Source: Zarea fungicola
Taxonomy: Eukaryota > Ascomycota > Sordariomycetes > Hypocreales > Cordycipitaceae
DNA: 64,000 nucleotides
Direction: 5' to 3'
Assembly (NCBI GenBank): GCA_900169235.1
Contig: FWCC01000172.1
Coordinates: 1 to 64,000 of the forward strand
Positions 35,909-47,314 of this stretch are shown here, one piece after another; within the stretch, counting starts at the first letter, position 1; every line of letters begins with the position of its first letter. Under the pieces are notes generated by a model. It saw only the letters and a program-made list of their open reading frames with translations, was not told the origin of the DNA and ran no database searches. The translations under genes were made by a program, and so were the position numbers.

Positions 35909-36972
35909 TTACGCGGATTTTCGAATAAGGTTATCACTAGCCTGCACACGTTGCGCCCATTCCCTAGAAACCTTGTTAGCTTGCTGCCTTTTCTTTTCGT
36001 CAACATGTACTGTGAAACTTACGTCCAGCTGCCATCGTACACCTTTCGCGACTCCGGGGTTCCATAGTTGGCTACTTCGAGAGCAGTCTCAATGACACAG
36101 GCTGTCACACCAGTTCCGCAGCTGGAGATGATGGGCTTGTTAGGGTCGACGCCTTTGCTGGCGAGAATAGCCTTGAGCTTCTCGGGAGACGGGAATGCCT
36201 TGGTGGCAGGGTCGAGCAGCTCGCTGAATGGAAGGCTGGTGGAGCCGGGCATGTGTCCGGACGAGAGGCCCTCGCGCGGCTCGGGCGCCTGGCCTGTGAA
36301 TCGTCCGTGGGGTCGCGCATCCAAGATCTGCACGCCTTCGGCGCCCTCCTTGCCAAAGTCGAGCGCAACTTCTCTGGTCTGCTCAAAGCTGGCCACCTTG
36401 GACTCGTCCAGCTCCGGGATAGGGTATGGACAGCATTCGACGCTATACAGCTCGCCCGACTCGGTCGGGTAGCCCTCATCCACCCACAGCTTGAAGTTGT
36501 TGAGAATGTGCACGTTTTCATGACCAAAGATTTTCAGGGTCCAGCCTACGCGGGGTGCCGAGAAGATACCGAGCTCCTTTGAGTCGTACACAACCACCAC
36601 ATCCTCCTTTCGGATTCCCAGCTCGCTCATGGCGCCCGCGAAGCCCTTGGCGTTGGGGAGCATGTGCGGGTATGGGCTGCGCTTGTCAATGGCCTTGTCG
36701 ATATCGAAGAAGCGCGCTTTGGGTATGCGCTGCTCCCGGAAGACCTCGATGCCCGTGCGCTCGGCGTTGGGCAGGAACCATGACGCGCAGAGAGGAATCA
36801 CACGCGAGTCTGTGCTGATGGACGAAGGCGGGTTCTTCTGGAGCGCTTCGTGCAGCTCCTTTGGGGTGACGAGGTAGGAGGAGAAGTTGCGACGACCGAG
36901 CGCAGCCATGCTGGAGAACAAGGCCCGCGGCAGACCAACACGGGCAGTCCGTCCGACGGCTACAAATCCCAT
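35909..36972 (-). CDS. Mercaptopyruvate/thiosulfate sulfurtransferase (tandem rhodanese), probably mitochondrial
   Basis: Transfers sulfane sulfur from 3-mercaptopyruvate or thiosulfate to thiol or cyanide acceptors; linked to cysteine breakdown and sulfide/cyanide handling. Minus-strand exons 36972-36023 and 35963-35909 are joined across a 59-nt GT-AG intron; 334 residues, the normal length for two rhodanese domains. The N-terminal domain spans about residues 35-165; the C-terminal domain about 190-315 carries the active-site loop CGTGVTA with Cys near residue 285. That loop is closer to the mercaptopyruvate type (CGSGVTA) than to the thiosulfate type (CRKGVTA), an inference from loop chemistry. 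The first about 30 residues are Arg/Ala/Ser/Phe-rich without acids, like a mitochondrial presequence. The open frame runs further upstream but from a non-ATG codon; the first ATG is 36972, and 36909 is an alternative start for a cytosolic form. Confidence 0.9.
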
Positions 36973-37732
36973 GGCCAGAGGCGGGCAGTTACCTGCAGGT
37001 TTCAAAGGTAGACAGGGCACGCGGGAGAGATGGGGGAAAAAAGAGGTTCTGGTGATGGAGCGACCGGTGTCGGATGTTGCAGCAGAAACTTGGCGCTATT
37101 GTATCGCAGGGGGCAATCTTTTCCTAGCTTTCGGGAAACAAATCTTCTTGTTAATGAACTACAGCTCAGTCACTCGTGTTTAGCACAATGACGCTGTTGA
37201 GAATACAATGGCAAATACGGCCAGTGGAGGAGAGGTTGGCGTCATGGCAAGCTGGGGATGCGGGGAGCTTGGGCCAGTGGCGGCAAGCTTCTGATAGTCT
37301 GGCAGAGTCCAAGAGCCGTTGTCGGTCAAATGGGCGCTGAAGAGTCCACTGTCGAGTCCACTGTAAACTTCGGAAGCCGGCCGTACAGCCTCTGACGACT
37401 CCCTGTGCAACCGCCAAGTTCGTGGCTGCCAGCGCTAGCCTTCAATCTCGCTGCGCCGTCAGCCGCTTGGGGCCCACTAAAAACCTTCGGAGCTATGCCT
37501 CACAAACGGGCAACAAGCCACCATCACCTTCACGCATCGCCAGACACGCCTAATCACGTCACCCCATGTTCGCCAAGTCACACCAATACTGAGCTCTAAT
37601 ATAAAGAGAAAAACTCTTTATCCTGTCTCTCGTCATCGAATAGACACCGTACCACTCTGCCTGTTCCCTAACTGCAGAAGCGGATTTGTCATGCACTAGC
37701 TATAACGCCATCCCCCCTACCACAGAAACAGC
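36973..37732. promoter_or_regulatory. Bidirectional promoter region between sulfurtransferase and APC11
   Basis: 760 bases separate the start codons of two divergently transcribed genes. No other gene is supported. Sequence next to APC11 is pyrimidine-rich (37617-37720). Specific sites are not recognisable. Confidence 0.5.
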
Positions 37733-38201
37733 ATGAAGGTTACCATCAAGGAGTGGAATACAGTCGCCACTTGGCGCTGGGATATCCCTGAAGACGACGT
37801 CTGCGGTATTTGCCAAGTGCATTTCGATGGAACATGTCCTTCTTGCCGGTATCCGGGTGATGACTGTACATTGTGTACGCCTACTGTACCTGGCCGAATA
37901 TCCAGACAGATCTGTAATGCTAACACGAAACAGTATCAGGCAAGTGTGGTCACAACTTTCACATGGTATGTATTTTTTAAGGATATTCTAACATATTGAT
38001 TCCTTACTTACCGACTTGTGTCTAGCACTGCATCATGGAGTGGATTAAACAAGACACATCAAGGGGCCAATGCCCAATGTGTAGACAACGTGAGCAACCA
38101 ATAATGCACCCAGTTGTCAACCTCGTCAGTTGCTTACCAAAAGAAAATTAGCGTTTCAATGGCTTGAGCAAGATAAGGAAATGCCCGCCAACACGGAGTA
38201 A
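37733..38201 (+). CDS. APC11: Anaphase-promoting complex RING-H2 subunit Apc11
   Basis: Catalytic RING-H2 subunit of the APC/C, which recruits an E2 (Ube2C/UbcH10 type) to ubiquitinate securin and mitotic cyclins. Four exons, 37733-37874, 37934-37965, 38026-38089 and 38152-38201, with introns of 59-62 nt, give 95 residues, close to the 84-100 usual in animals and fungi. The N-terminus MKVTIKEWN and WRWDIPEDDVCGICQ are near-invariant in Apc11. Zinc ligands follow in order: CGIC, CPSC, the CGHNFHMHC block made by exons 2 and 3, and CPMC. The last intron is supported because reading through would replace the conserved RQ.FxW ending by an unrelated tail and stop in the intron's own TAG; splicing restores RQPFQW. 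The gene is divergent from the sulfurtransferase and convergent with the rhodopsin-domain gene (177 nt apart). Confidence 0.93.
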
Positions 38202-38378
38202 ACACTCATACCACATATACACATCCCACCAGCGTCATCACCACACCACGTTCATGTATAATGCACCATTTGAACAATATTTTGATGGACGAAAATGCCA
38301 TCTATCTAAGGAAAAAAAAGCTGTCAAAGCTGCTCGCTATGCCCCCCCGCCAAAACACCGGAAAAATGCAAAGATGCT

Positions 38379-39797
38379 TTAAATGCGACTATAACTTCCA
38401 GATTCCACCGCCGTTGAAGAACGCTCTGAATCATAATTATGCGACTGCCGTTCTGCCGACACCTCTTGGTTAATCACTGTGTGGACTTCAATGCCCTTCA
38501 GTTCAATCTCGGAAGACGTCCTCGTTTCTCTCGTCGATAGCCGCGTGCCCGGTATGGCGGGGCTGCCTGTGAACCTAACTGTCGTTCTGATGACACTCAT
38601 CTTGGTGTGCCGGCCAAGCACCGACGTGTCGAACATGCCGGCATAGCCTGAGCTCTTTGTCTTGGAATTAATCCGCAACGACCTGAATAATGGCGCCATC
38701 TGGGGCGCACACCCACAGATTACGGCAAACTCATTCTCAAGGACTGTCCACAGGGTCTCAAGACCGCTTGACTCTGTTGCCGTTGTTAGGGAAAGGGTGG
38801 TCGTGATCATAGAGATGAACTTGCCTGAAATATGATCTAGATCAAAATAGAAGAACTGCGTAACTCGCAGTACTGAGAATATGCAGACACTGCCGCATTT
38901 TGTTAGCAAACAGGCAATTAAAAACGCATCAGTACCACAGGAACTCACAATAGACCAATCCCAAACACAGACGTCATTGCAATTTTTTGTGACTTGCTCA
39001 TTTGTGATCTCCACAGCGTCGGCATGGGAATTATAAGAATGGCAACATCAGTCACCATGCTAATCATGGACAGGACAATATTGCCGTCCCTGTAGGCACG
39101 TCGACTCATGCAGTGGCCTTTGTGACCTGACTTGTTCCAGTAAAAAGAGACGGGCTTGCAGGTAAAGGTTGTGAAGAAGATGGCGGCAAGACCCCAAGCG
39201 ACCGTGATTGTGGCAATGGTGATGAGCGTGATTTTGATGGGGCGTGTGAAGCCAACCACGCGGTGTAGGAAGAGCACAATGGCTACTTTGCAGCAGGCTG
39301 TTGAACTGGCCCAGAACTTGAGTAATAACCAGGAGCTCTAGTAAAACGACAAGATGTTAGCCTTTTCCTTTTCACCTAGACTTGTGAGGCCGCTGAAGAA
39401 CACTCTAACACGTACGAAGTCCTGTAGTTGCCTTTGTTCTCTGGGTAATTCCCATCCCGGTACTCCAACGCCAGTAAATGCTTCTGTAGAAGAGGGAGAA
39501 AAAGATGCCAGGTTAGTATATCAAGGGCATAAAGTGCAAGAGCCTCAGACTGTACTCACTTAATAGAGCAGAGGCAACTGTTCCCCACATGAGCACAACG
39601 CTGGCGGCCATAATGACATCGTCGGCCCGTATCTTGCACGATGAAAGCCTCGAAGCATATACACGCAGACCGACGACGAGTGATGCAAGAATGCCAAATG
39701 TGAGAGAGACCGCAGGTAGTGTCATTCGCCAATGTTGCGCCGCCGGCGTGTCGGGCACCTCCGTCGGTTGTGTGTGATTATGTCCGTATCGATACAT
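38379..39797 (-). CDS. Pth11-like fungal rhodopsin-domain integral membrane protein
   Basis: Seven-helix plasma-membrane protein of the large fungal family sharing the rhodopsin-like domain (Pfam Fungal_rhodopsin); members include Pth11-type putative receptors, but most have no known ligand. Minus-strand exons 39797-39560, 39483-39416, 39337-38949 and 38889-38379 with introns of 76, 78 and 59 nt give 401 residues. All borders are GT-AG (GTGAGT, GTACGT and GTGAGT donors) and the frame is continuous. Signature segments: TM1/TM2 with GLRVYASR and ADDVIM; GVGVPGWEL; LLLKFWASSTACCKVAIVL; the CKPVSFYW motif after TM4; and DVAILIIPMPTLW before the last helices. There is no CFEM domain, so this is not classical Pth11. 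The cytosolic tail of about 130 residues is Ser/Thr/Arg-rich and likely regulated by phosphorylation. Function is unknown beyond the family. Confidence 0.88.
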
Positions 39798-42700
39798 ATT
39801 GCTTCTTTATGTATATCTGAAAGAGAAAAGAACCGTGGAGTCGTCGTGTCTTTTTTACCCCCAACAAACGAGCGCCTGCTCTCCAAGATGCACCAGCTCT
39901 TCTTCTGTCTCATGCAATCGTAGAGTTCCTTTTTAGAAGCTTTGGTTGTTCAATCCGCAAAACCAAGAAAAGGGAATGAAACCCCGTTCTCCAACGCTTG
40001 TGCCGTCCAGCGGGCAATTAATCAATCCGGGTCGGTTTATGTTCATAAGAGAGACGGAACATGGCGAGGCGAAGCGAGGCGAAGGAGTAAGGCAAATCAA
40101 CGCTAGTTAAGATGGAGGTCCATTTCAACTGGAACGGTAACATGACACTCTCCAAGCACTGAACATATACAGAAAAAGGTTCGGCTAGTGGGGGATGGAC
40201 AAATCTATATAGCCTTTTGGTGTAGTTTCGTTGCTAGTTCTCTTCAGCCCCAAGACCACTTTGGGAAGAACAGGGGGACCTCGTTTTTCTGCAACTAATA
40301 AGTTTACAGACCCCCAACAAGGACACACCGCTATTGGTTATGGTAGGTGCAAACTGGGGCACGGTCGATGACATGCAGAGCACAATCATTGTCCTCCTCC
40401 ACCACCCCTGTAGAAGTAGCAGCAGCCGTGGGGTACACAGGCTCCAGCTGCGGACCAGTTGGTCCTTTTCTGTCAGGGGTCCGACAATGCTTCGACCAAA
40501 AGTCGGTACTGCAAAAAAGGCTTCTAGACCTGGTATAATATGGAGTAACTTTGGGCCACATAAAACAGGACGACCCCAAGAGTACAGTCGGCACTTTCTC
40601 GTCGAAGATCGTCAACGCGGAGAAAACTTATTTGTGTCTGTGCAAACACCCGCAAGACAGGCGTGAAAGAGACTGCCAGCGATCTTATCAGCCGGGCGTG
40701 TTTCGAATATTAACGCCAAAATAACCATGCTGTCAAGAAGGATGGATATTCGCCGGATTTTGGAAAGGTCTTCCTTTGTAAAATTCAAATCAATGTGTCC
40801 TGACACGGGCGGGGGCTATTGCCATGTCTCGTTAGGTCATTGACGATCCGCACGCCCAGTAGGGAAGGCCATTGTGCCCCTGTGGACTGACTTCTCAGCT
40901 CAATGGAACGGGGTGAGCTTTTGCCCTGTGAATAATAAAAGCCACCGGCAGCTAGCGATGGATATGCTTGACGGAAAGCCGGGGGCTAATTGGCACAGAA
41001 AGCGAAAGGAGGCTTGTCTCAATTGACAAATGACCAGCAATGGCTGCGGTTGAGCCGGAGCTTGGGCCACATGGTTGCCACTAGGCCTCATTCAAGCTTT
41101 CAGCCTCTTCGCCATCAACAAGTGTCGTCCATAAAAGACTGTTTTTACTAACTAGTGCACTCGATGTTTCGGACTAGCATAAGTAGGTACGGAGTAAGAT
41201 GTCTCGGTTGAAGAGGCGATGTATTGGACCCAGTAAGACGTTTACACTCGGCCGTATCCCTTTTAAAAACTCTCACAATCCGCAATAGGCTTCAAGATGC
41301 AGACGGGCGATAAGGATTCTGCTACGGAAGGAGAAGAGGCTTGCTCTTCCGGCCATTTTGTAATCACTGTAAGTCTGTGAAGACATTCCGACGGCGTATC
41401 CTTACATGAACCAAGATTCGCGAAGCTAGTACTTCGAAACATAGAAATGAATAAATGGCTACTATTTTCTTGTGGTATCAACAACAGAGGACAAGGGGGA
41501 CTAATAATAATGTTTGCAGACTGCCATTTTCAACGCTTGTTGCTGGTGCATTGATCACAGAGACAATCAGGTAATGCATCCAACCTTTGGCCAGTATTTA
41601 TTTCCCTGACGATCAGCTCGGCTTTTGTCTGTTCCTTGGTGGTTTTTTTGTGCCAGATGCCGTGCTGCCACGTGGAACGTGAATACATAACTGACTGTAA
41701 CCATACTTCACAATTTTTAATCTATCTTGCATAAGGCAGAAAAAATAAGCAAGGTCCGTAGAAATAGGGGTCGCCCCCACATCTAACGTTCCTGGAACAC
41801 CTGTCAATACAAGTTGTGGACGTTCATCCCGCGTCTGCCGCGCCGCGCCGTTGTTCCACCACGAGCTTGGCAGCCAGCACTTTGCTGCAGATCATCCTCC
41901 ACTACACCAGATTTTCCTCCAGGGTTCTGCGGCTCTGCCATACCAGTAGATGCCATAAGGCGGGCACAGGTAGATGTAAGGAGCCGCATCTTAGCCACAT
42001 ATACTGCCAAGACGGGACGGTAAACCAGTGATAATAACTGACTAGGTGATGGGTAAATACCCCAAAGTACAGTCTCTGCCGCAAGACTGCAAAAACTATT
42101 GCTATTGCCTGGTTTACGAGAAACTATCCGCTCATGCCTTACCCAAGGCAGCAAAGAAAACTCCATTGGCCCGTGTTTGACAGATTATTAATAAACCGCC
42201 TGCCCTGCATGACGTGGACATTTGTAAGTAAAGAGAATTTGAGACGCATATGCGTGCATTGATGCAGTGAAAGAATGCATAATCAACGGAGTATTTACCC
42301 GTTTGGGGGCCAGAGTTGCGTGAGTTCGGGAGCTTCGGACTTGTCCTGGGCCACTGCGGCGTCTTTCTGGCGCTGAGCGGCTTGCTTCAGGGAATAACAT
42401 CAAAGTGTCTTTACTATGCAGATCATCACTGGTTGGCTATTTTCTTTGTGTCCTGTGCTGCTGACGAAGGCGCACGCCCATACTTACTACTTTAGCATGC
42501 TGACAACGTTGGGGCTAAGTTAGCCTGTTCTCAGAAATGGCCTCATATCCCCCTTGCTTTCGAAAAGGAACCCAATTGAATTGGTTAAATCATAATAACG
42601 AGTTACATTCACGTTTTGGAATCTGACGATGGTGGCCCAAACGAGTAGTTGCTACCGGAAATTGCCCGGTTGTGATGGCTTGCGCTTCGGCTTTTACACG

Positions 42701-44598
42701 CTGTCATTGCAGTCTATGTATAGCCGTAAAGGGTAGGAAAGCTTGGTCCAATATCGAAGATTCCAACCTAGTCTGGAAGATTGATACAAAGACTATGGAT
42801 TGATTACAAATACTTTCTCTTTCCGACGGTACATACAACAGCAAGCTTCGTAACTCCGTCTCAGTTTAATCAATATACGGCAGGGCTGCTTACGGGCTCG
42901 CTACTTCTTGCATGATGTCTTCATGCAGGAAAACCTAACTAGTAGAATATTAAAGGGTTGAGCAATAACGAGGACCAAATGCTGAAATCTATACACCTGT
43001 AGTAATACATGTATTCGTCTTGGGTCTTTAGCACAGATGGGTGAACAGAAACGTCATTAGTAGAAGAATCAACAGCTTTGTACGTAAATATTGGGGTAAA
43101 AGGCCTACCTACTTTAACTGGTTAGTAGAGTATAAAATCAGGCCCTAACGAGTGACATTTATTTGACCATTGCAGTCATCCCACTCGAAACCGTCATCGT
43201 ATTGCCTACCCTGGAGTAAGGACCGTCTACTTCAAATTGCATGCTGACGGAAGAGCCACTGATTACAGGGTTCCTCCACTGTTTTTGCTTCTTCTCGCGA
43301 TGGTTCTGATAATCATGGCGTAATATGTTTGTTGACCGTCAGTCACGATCCAATGCTCACGGACAAACGACTAGGAAAAATTGCAAACTTGGGCAGAATG
43401 CCAACAGTCTGTTCCAGAGTCACGATCGAGTAGGTAGTTACAATCGAGGCATCACCCAAATAGAATCAGTGTTGATCTGTATTGAGCAAGAAAATGCCGG
43501 AATACTGACGTATTTATTGCGTCCTCTAACCAACTCGGCGCGGCGACCGACACAGACAACAGCTCCGGGTCGCCACATCACAAGACGTCGGAAGCCCCAG
43601 CCGTGCCTTTTTTTGTGGAGGAAGTGGCGCCGTGCAGCCCGCGCATGGAACTTCGACACCAATCGACGTTTTCAATCAAGTCAGTCTGATGAATGGAATT
43701 GCAAGGGCCTGCGCTAGCCAAGCTAGTGAGAAACGGAAGCTTCCCACCCGGACCCTGAAAAGCCTTTTTGCTATGCAGGGTTGCGTAGCGATGGGAATTC
43801 GGCTTGGCATTGGCACTACGAAGGCTTGATTGGCATTGCCACACCAAAAGCTTCTGCAATCGTCATTGTATAGGTGTCTTGGAATGATAAGGTGTCAGGA
43901 TGAGCTGATGCAGATCGCGGAGGCTGCTATCATTCGGAGGGCTACTCTACCAATGATTCATGCCTGATAAACAAAAGTCAAAAGGAGCGATAAAGACAAG
44001 ATTCGGATGTATGCGTTCAACTGAGAAAATGATAAGTAGAGCGATAGTGCAGTTATCGGCTCCCGGTTGGCCACGGACCGTGTTTTTGGTGGTGTGCCAT
44101 TGGCCGTCGTGACCGTGTGTTGATAGCGGCCAACCCGAGTGGACACAATTGTGATTCCCATTACACTACTACATCCACTGTTTTTGCCTTCTGCAACCAC
44201 ACTGCACAGATACCACCTGATTGTCCAGATTAGGAAGACCAGAACTGTGGGGGAGCCAACCAGAGGGCGAGAAGCAGTTGGTGTGTCTGGGTCATCCTCG
44301 CGATATCGGGCCCGGACAAGGCTTCCGACACCAACTTCACGAACTTGGCTGAAAGCCGTAGGCCCGACAAGAAGCGGGAGACAAACTTTCCAGATGACCA
44401 CCTATTTGAAAGGGGCCTCCCCTCCATTCCGAAAGGCAATGTTTTCTGTGCTTCCCATCCATGTTTCATTGCATTCGAATATATCAATCGTCTGCAAAGA
44501 AGAAGAAGCAGCAAAAGACAGCTGTCTTTTAAGACTGAGAAACTGGTAGCTCTCTTTGTCTTATACCGTCGTCGCGTCTTACACAGACCACCACAAAA
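39798..44598. other. 4.8 kb gene-free region between rhodopsin-domain gene and PRODH
   Basis: No gene is supported. Frames of up to 120-136 codons occur on both strands (for instance minus 41804-42166 and plus 43325-43717, both with ATG) but show no motif and no splice-extended structure. One exact copy of the 9-mer TACGGAGTA lies at 41188-41196. A small GGCGA/AGCGA direct repeat lies near 40062-40086. The ends contain the promoters of the two divergent flanking genes. Confidence 0.5.
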
Positions 44599-46026
44599 AT
44601 GTCGGCGCGCTCGCCAGCAACTACCGTGCTGCGCAGGCAACTCACCAAGCCGCTCTACAGATACTCCGGTGTGAAATGGCATGATAGTGTACGGCACATT
44701 ACTGGTGTTTCTACCGCTACCGGATCTTCTGTCCCTTCCGGTGCTTCAATCCAAGCCCCAACTCGCACAGCACTATCCCGCCTCCCATGGCTTACACTGC
44801 TCCGCTCCGCTGCCCTCACAACACTCATGTGCTCGCCGACACTGCTAAAGCCCTCGATTGCGGCCATGGGTCTCATCACACACCCCAGGATTGCACTTCT
44901 CAACCCTGATTCCAACACTCTCCTCAACAAAGCATTGCGCAACGTCGTCTATGACCAGTTCTGCGCCGGCACCAACCAAGCCGAGGTCACCAAGACCCTC
45001 AAGGACTTCAAGGCTCTCGGCTACCAGGGCATTATTGTCACTTTTGCCAAGGAGATTGTACTCTCCGAGGAGGAGCGCGACAGCATTGCTCAGCAGGCCG
45101 GACAGTACAGCAAAGCTCATTACGACATGGTTCAGTCGTGGCGAGATAACTCGCTCGCCTCCCTACGTATGCTTGAGCGCGGTGATGTCCTTGCGATGAA
45201 GATTACAGGCGCCGGCCCCATTGCCGTCGATGCCCTGCAGGCCCGCCAGCCCATGCCAAAAGTCATTGACAACGCGCTCACCGAGCTCTGCGCCGAGGCC
45301 AAGAAGCAGGGCTCCCGCTTGTGGTTCGACGCGGAGCAGCAGTCTGTGCAGCACGGCATCGATGACTGGGCCATTGAGCTGATGCGCCGCTGGAACGGTG
45401 ACGGCCAGGCCCTCATCTACAACACCATCCAGGCATATCTCAAGGGCGCACGCGCAGTCGCAGACCGCCATATTGCCACGGCGGCCACAGAGGGCTGGAA
45501 GTTGGGCATCAAGCTGGTCCGCGGTGCGTATATCGAGCACGAGGAGCGCTCGCTTATCCATGACACCAAGGAAGACACGGACGCCTCGTACAACGACATT
45601 GCCGACAAGCTCATCAGCCAGCGTCTTCCCACGTCTGTCGCCGCCGATGAGAGGGTCGCCTTCCCCAAGGCTAACCTCATGCTGGCCACGCACAATGCCG
45701 AGAGCACCCAGCTGGCGACAGAGTCGCACCGTGCCCGCGTGAGCAACGCCCAGCCCACTTGCAAGCTCGAGTGTGCCCAAGTCGCCGGTATGGCCGACGA
45801 GCTCAGCTGCGAGCTCATCATGAACTACGAAACCACGCTCGCCGACCAGGCCGCGGCCAACAGCACCGCCCCCAAGCCCTACAAGTGCCTCACCTGGGGC
45901 TCAGTCGGCGAGTGCATGGGTTACCTGCACCGCCGCGCGATTGAGAACCGCGGCGCCGTGGAGCGTACCAAGCACATGGCGGCGGCTATGCGCAAGGAAT
46001 TGTGGCACAGGTTGTCATTCAACTAA
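44599..46026 (+). CDS. PUT1: Proline dehydrogenase (proline oxidase), mitochondrial
   Basis: FAD enzyme of the inner mitochondrial membrane that oxidises proline to pyrroline-5-carboxylate, passing electrons to the respiratory chain; first step of proline use as nitrogen/carbon source. Intronless, 475 residues, the usual fungal length. The N-terminal about 40 residues are basic and Ser/Thr-rich (presequence-like). The TIM-barrel core runs from about residue 105: strand GIIVTFAKE, the AMKITGAGP segment, SRLWFDAEQQS, NTIQAYLKGA, GIKLVRGAYI and LMLATHNAEST. The C-terminal signature YLHRRAIENRGAVERT (about 441-456) matches the family's YLxRRxxEN substrate/FAD site. The start at 44599 (AAAAATGTC) is the first ATG of the frame. 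The symbol PUT1 follows the yeast orthologue; in Aspergillus it is prnD. It is convergent with the flavin-reductase-like gene. Confidence 0.95.
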   Translation: MSARSPATTVLRRQLTKPLYRYSGVKWHDSVRHITGVSTATGSSVPSGASIQAPTRTALSRLPWLTLLRSAALTTLMCSPTLLKPSIAAMGLITHPRIALLNPDSNTLLNKALRNVVYDQFCAGTNQAEVTKTLKDFKALGYQGIIVTFAKEIVLSEEERDSIAQQAGQYSKAHYDMVQSWRDNSLASLRMLERGDVLAMKITGAGPIAVDALQARQPMPKVIDNALTELCAEAKKQGSRLWFDAEQQSVQHGIDDWAIELMRRWNGDGQALIYNTIQAYLKGARAVADRHIATAATEGWKLGIKLVRGAYIEHEERSLIHDTKEDTDASYNDIADKLISQRLPTSVAADERVAFPKANLMLATHNAESTQLATESHRARVSNAQPTCKLECAQVAGMADELSCELIMNYETTLADQAAANSTAPKPYKCLTWGSVGECMGYLHRRAIENRGAVERTKHMAAAMRKELWHRLSFN

Positions 46027-46414
46027 GAAACACATGCATATATTTACGAACCTCTTCTCTAAGAGGCAAAGCACAGAGCTAGCATTTTTCCCTTTATTAA
46101 TGATTAATGAGCGAGCATTGGGTTAACCAGCAAAATAATGTCTATCTAGTTCTAGGAGAAAAACTAGAAAATAAAAACAAATTAAGAAAATTACAACAAC
46201 TTGCTGATCATTCTGTGATGCCTTCGTAGTGAGGCTCACATTCGCAATGGAACTTGCGAGGCAACTACTTATGCCATTCTCTTGAGCGTGCAAGGCAAGT
46301 GGAGAGTGATCTTATTGTGATTAATAAAGTGTATACTGTATATTTACTCTATAGTGGTGTCTGTTGTACAATATGATACATGAGTGGCGAGTGAGTCACC
46401 ACCCATCTAACGCC
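46027..46414. other. Convergent intergenic region after PRODH
   Basis: About 390 bases between two stop codons, AT-rich with several AATAAA-like sequences on both strands near 46080-46190 and 46321-46345. No gene is seen. Confidence 0.5.
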
Positions 46415-47314
46415 CTACTCTTGTCGAAGTCCTTCTAAGCCTGACAGTAGCGCACTCTTCCCCTGCTCATCCGCCCATCGTTTCCTCGGCAGCTCAAACG
46501 CTGAGGTGATGCGCCCATAGGCCATGCCACCGAGCTGCGCAACCGGCCTTAGCTTGTCCAGCTCAATATGACTTGCGTCGTCATTCGTGGCGTCCTCCCG
46601 AACCCAGAACCGCGTGGCCTGGATGAGCACCACCCCCGCAGCGCTCATGCCCGGCTTCCCATGGTTCCCAAGCTCCTTGGTGTCAACGACTTTCCCTTCA
46701 ATCGAGAACACGGATTCCTGCACGCGCCCTGGTCGCACCGTTGTCGCGGGGGCCTCGTGCAAGCCGGAAATGGCCCACTCCGAGACGCCGTGAGGAGGGT
46801 CGAGTGAGGTTGCATTGACAGCCTCCATCATGTTCTCCGACACAGTGTTGATGACGCACTCACCCGTCTCTTTGAGATTGCGGTACGTATCCTTTTCGCG
46901 ACCGGGCCGCGAGGAGAAGCCGACGACAAAGGTGGGCGGATCGTGGTCGATGACCTGGAAATAGCTAAAGGGGGCTAGGTTCTTGGTCTTGCCGTCGGCC
47001 GACACGGTGCTGATGAAGCCAATGGGACGAGGGGCAATACCAGATATGAGTAGCTTGTAATTGCTCATCATGGGCCGATTGTCGGCATAGGGATCAACCT
47101 CTTTGTGCTTCAAGGACGCATCGTAGCCTCTGGCGCCGCCACCGTACCGCCAGCTTGGGTTGGGCTGTTTAGTCACTGCAATACTCTTGCCCGAGTGGTC
47201 AAAGTCCGGCCGAAGAGCTTGCTTCTCTGCAAAGTCGGCCGGCCGGTCGACAATCTTATAACTAGACTCTGCCTCTTTTACCAGTTCGGCCGCCAGTGAC
47301 GACGTCGAGCCCAT
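46415..47314 (-). CDS. Flavin reductase-like (FMN-binding split-barrel) protein
   Basis: Single-exon 299-residue protein. Its central region (about 90-260) is the flavin reductase-like domain: LLISGIAPRPIGFISTVS, NLAPFSYFQVIDHDPPTFVVGFSSR, KDTYRNLKETGECVINTVS and a VLIQATRFWV strand are typical of FMN-binding split barrels related to DIM6/NTAB and ActVB-type reductases. Such proteins bind FMN and usually reduce it with NAD(P)H; the true substrate here is unknown. The frame continues upstream only from a TTG, so the first ATG (47314) is used; the N-terminal 75 residues are outside the domain and variable. No transmembrane segments or clear targeting signal. It is divergent from the Zn2Cys6 factor, sharing about 875 bases of promoter, so co-regulation with or by that factor is possible but unproved. 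Confidence 0.9.
   Translation of the reverse strand: MGSTSSLAAELVKEAESSYKIVDRPADFAEKQALRPDFDHSGKSIAVTKQPNPSWRYGGGARGYDASLKHKEVDPYADNRPMMSNYKLLISGIAPRPIGFISTVSADGKTKNLAPFSYFQVIDHDPPTFVVGFSSRPGREKDTYRNLKETGECVINTVSENMMEAVNATSLDPPHGVSEWAISGLHEAPATTVRPGRVQESVFSIEGKVVDTKELGNHGKPGMSAAGVVLIQATRFWVREDATNDDASHIELDKLRPVAQLGGMAYGRITSAFELPRKRWADEQGKSALLSGLEGLRQE

Noticed and set aside
41804..42166. 120-codon minus frame with ATG between rhodopsin-domain gene and PRODH
   Set aside because: No motif, low-complexity Gly/Arg end, and no supporting exon structure; compatible with chance.
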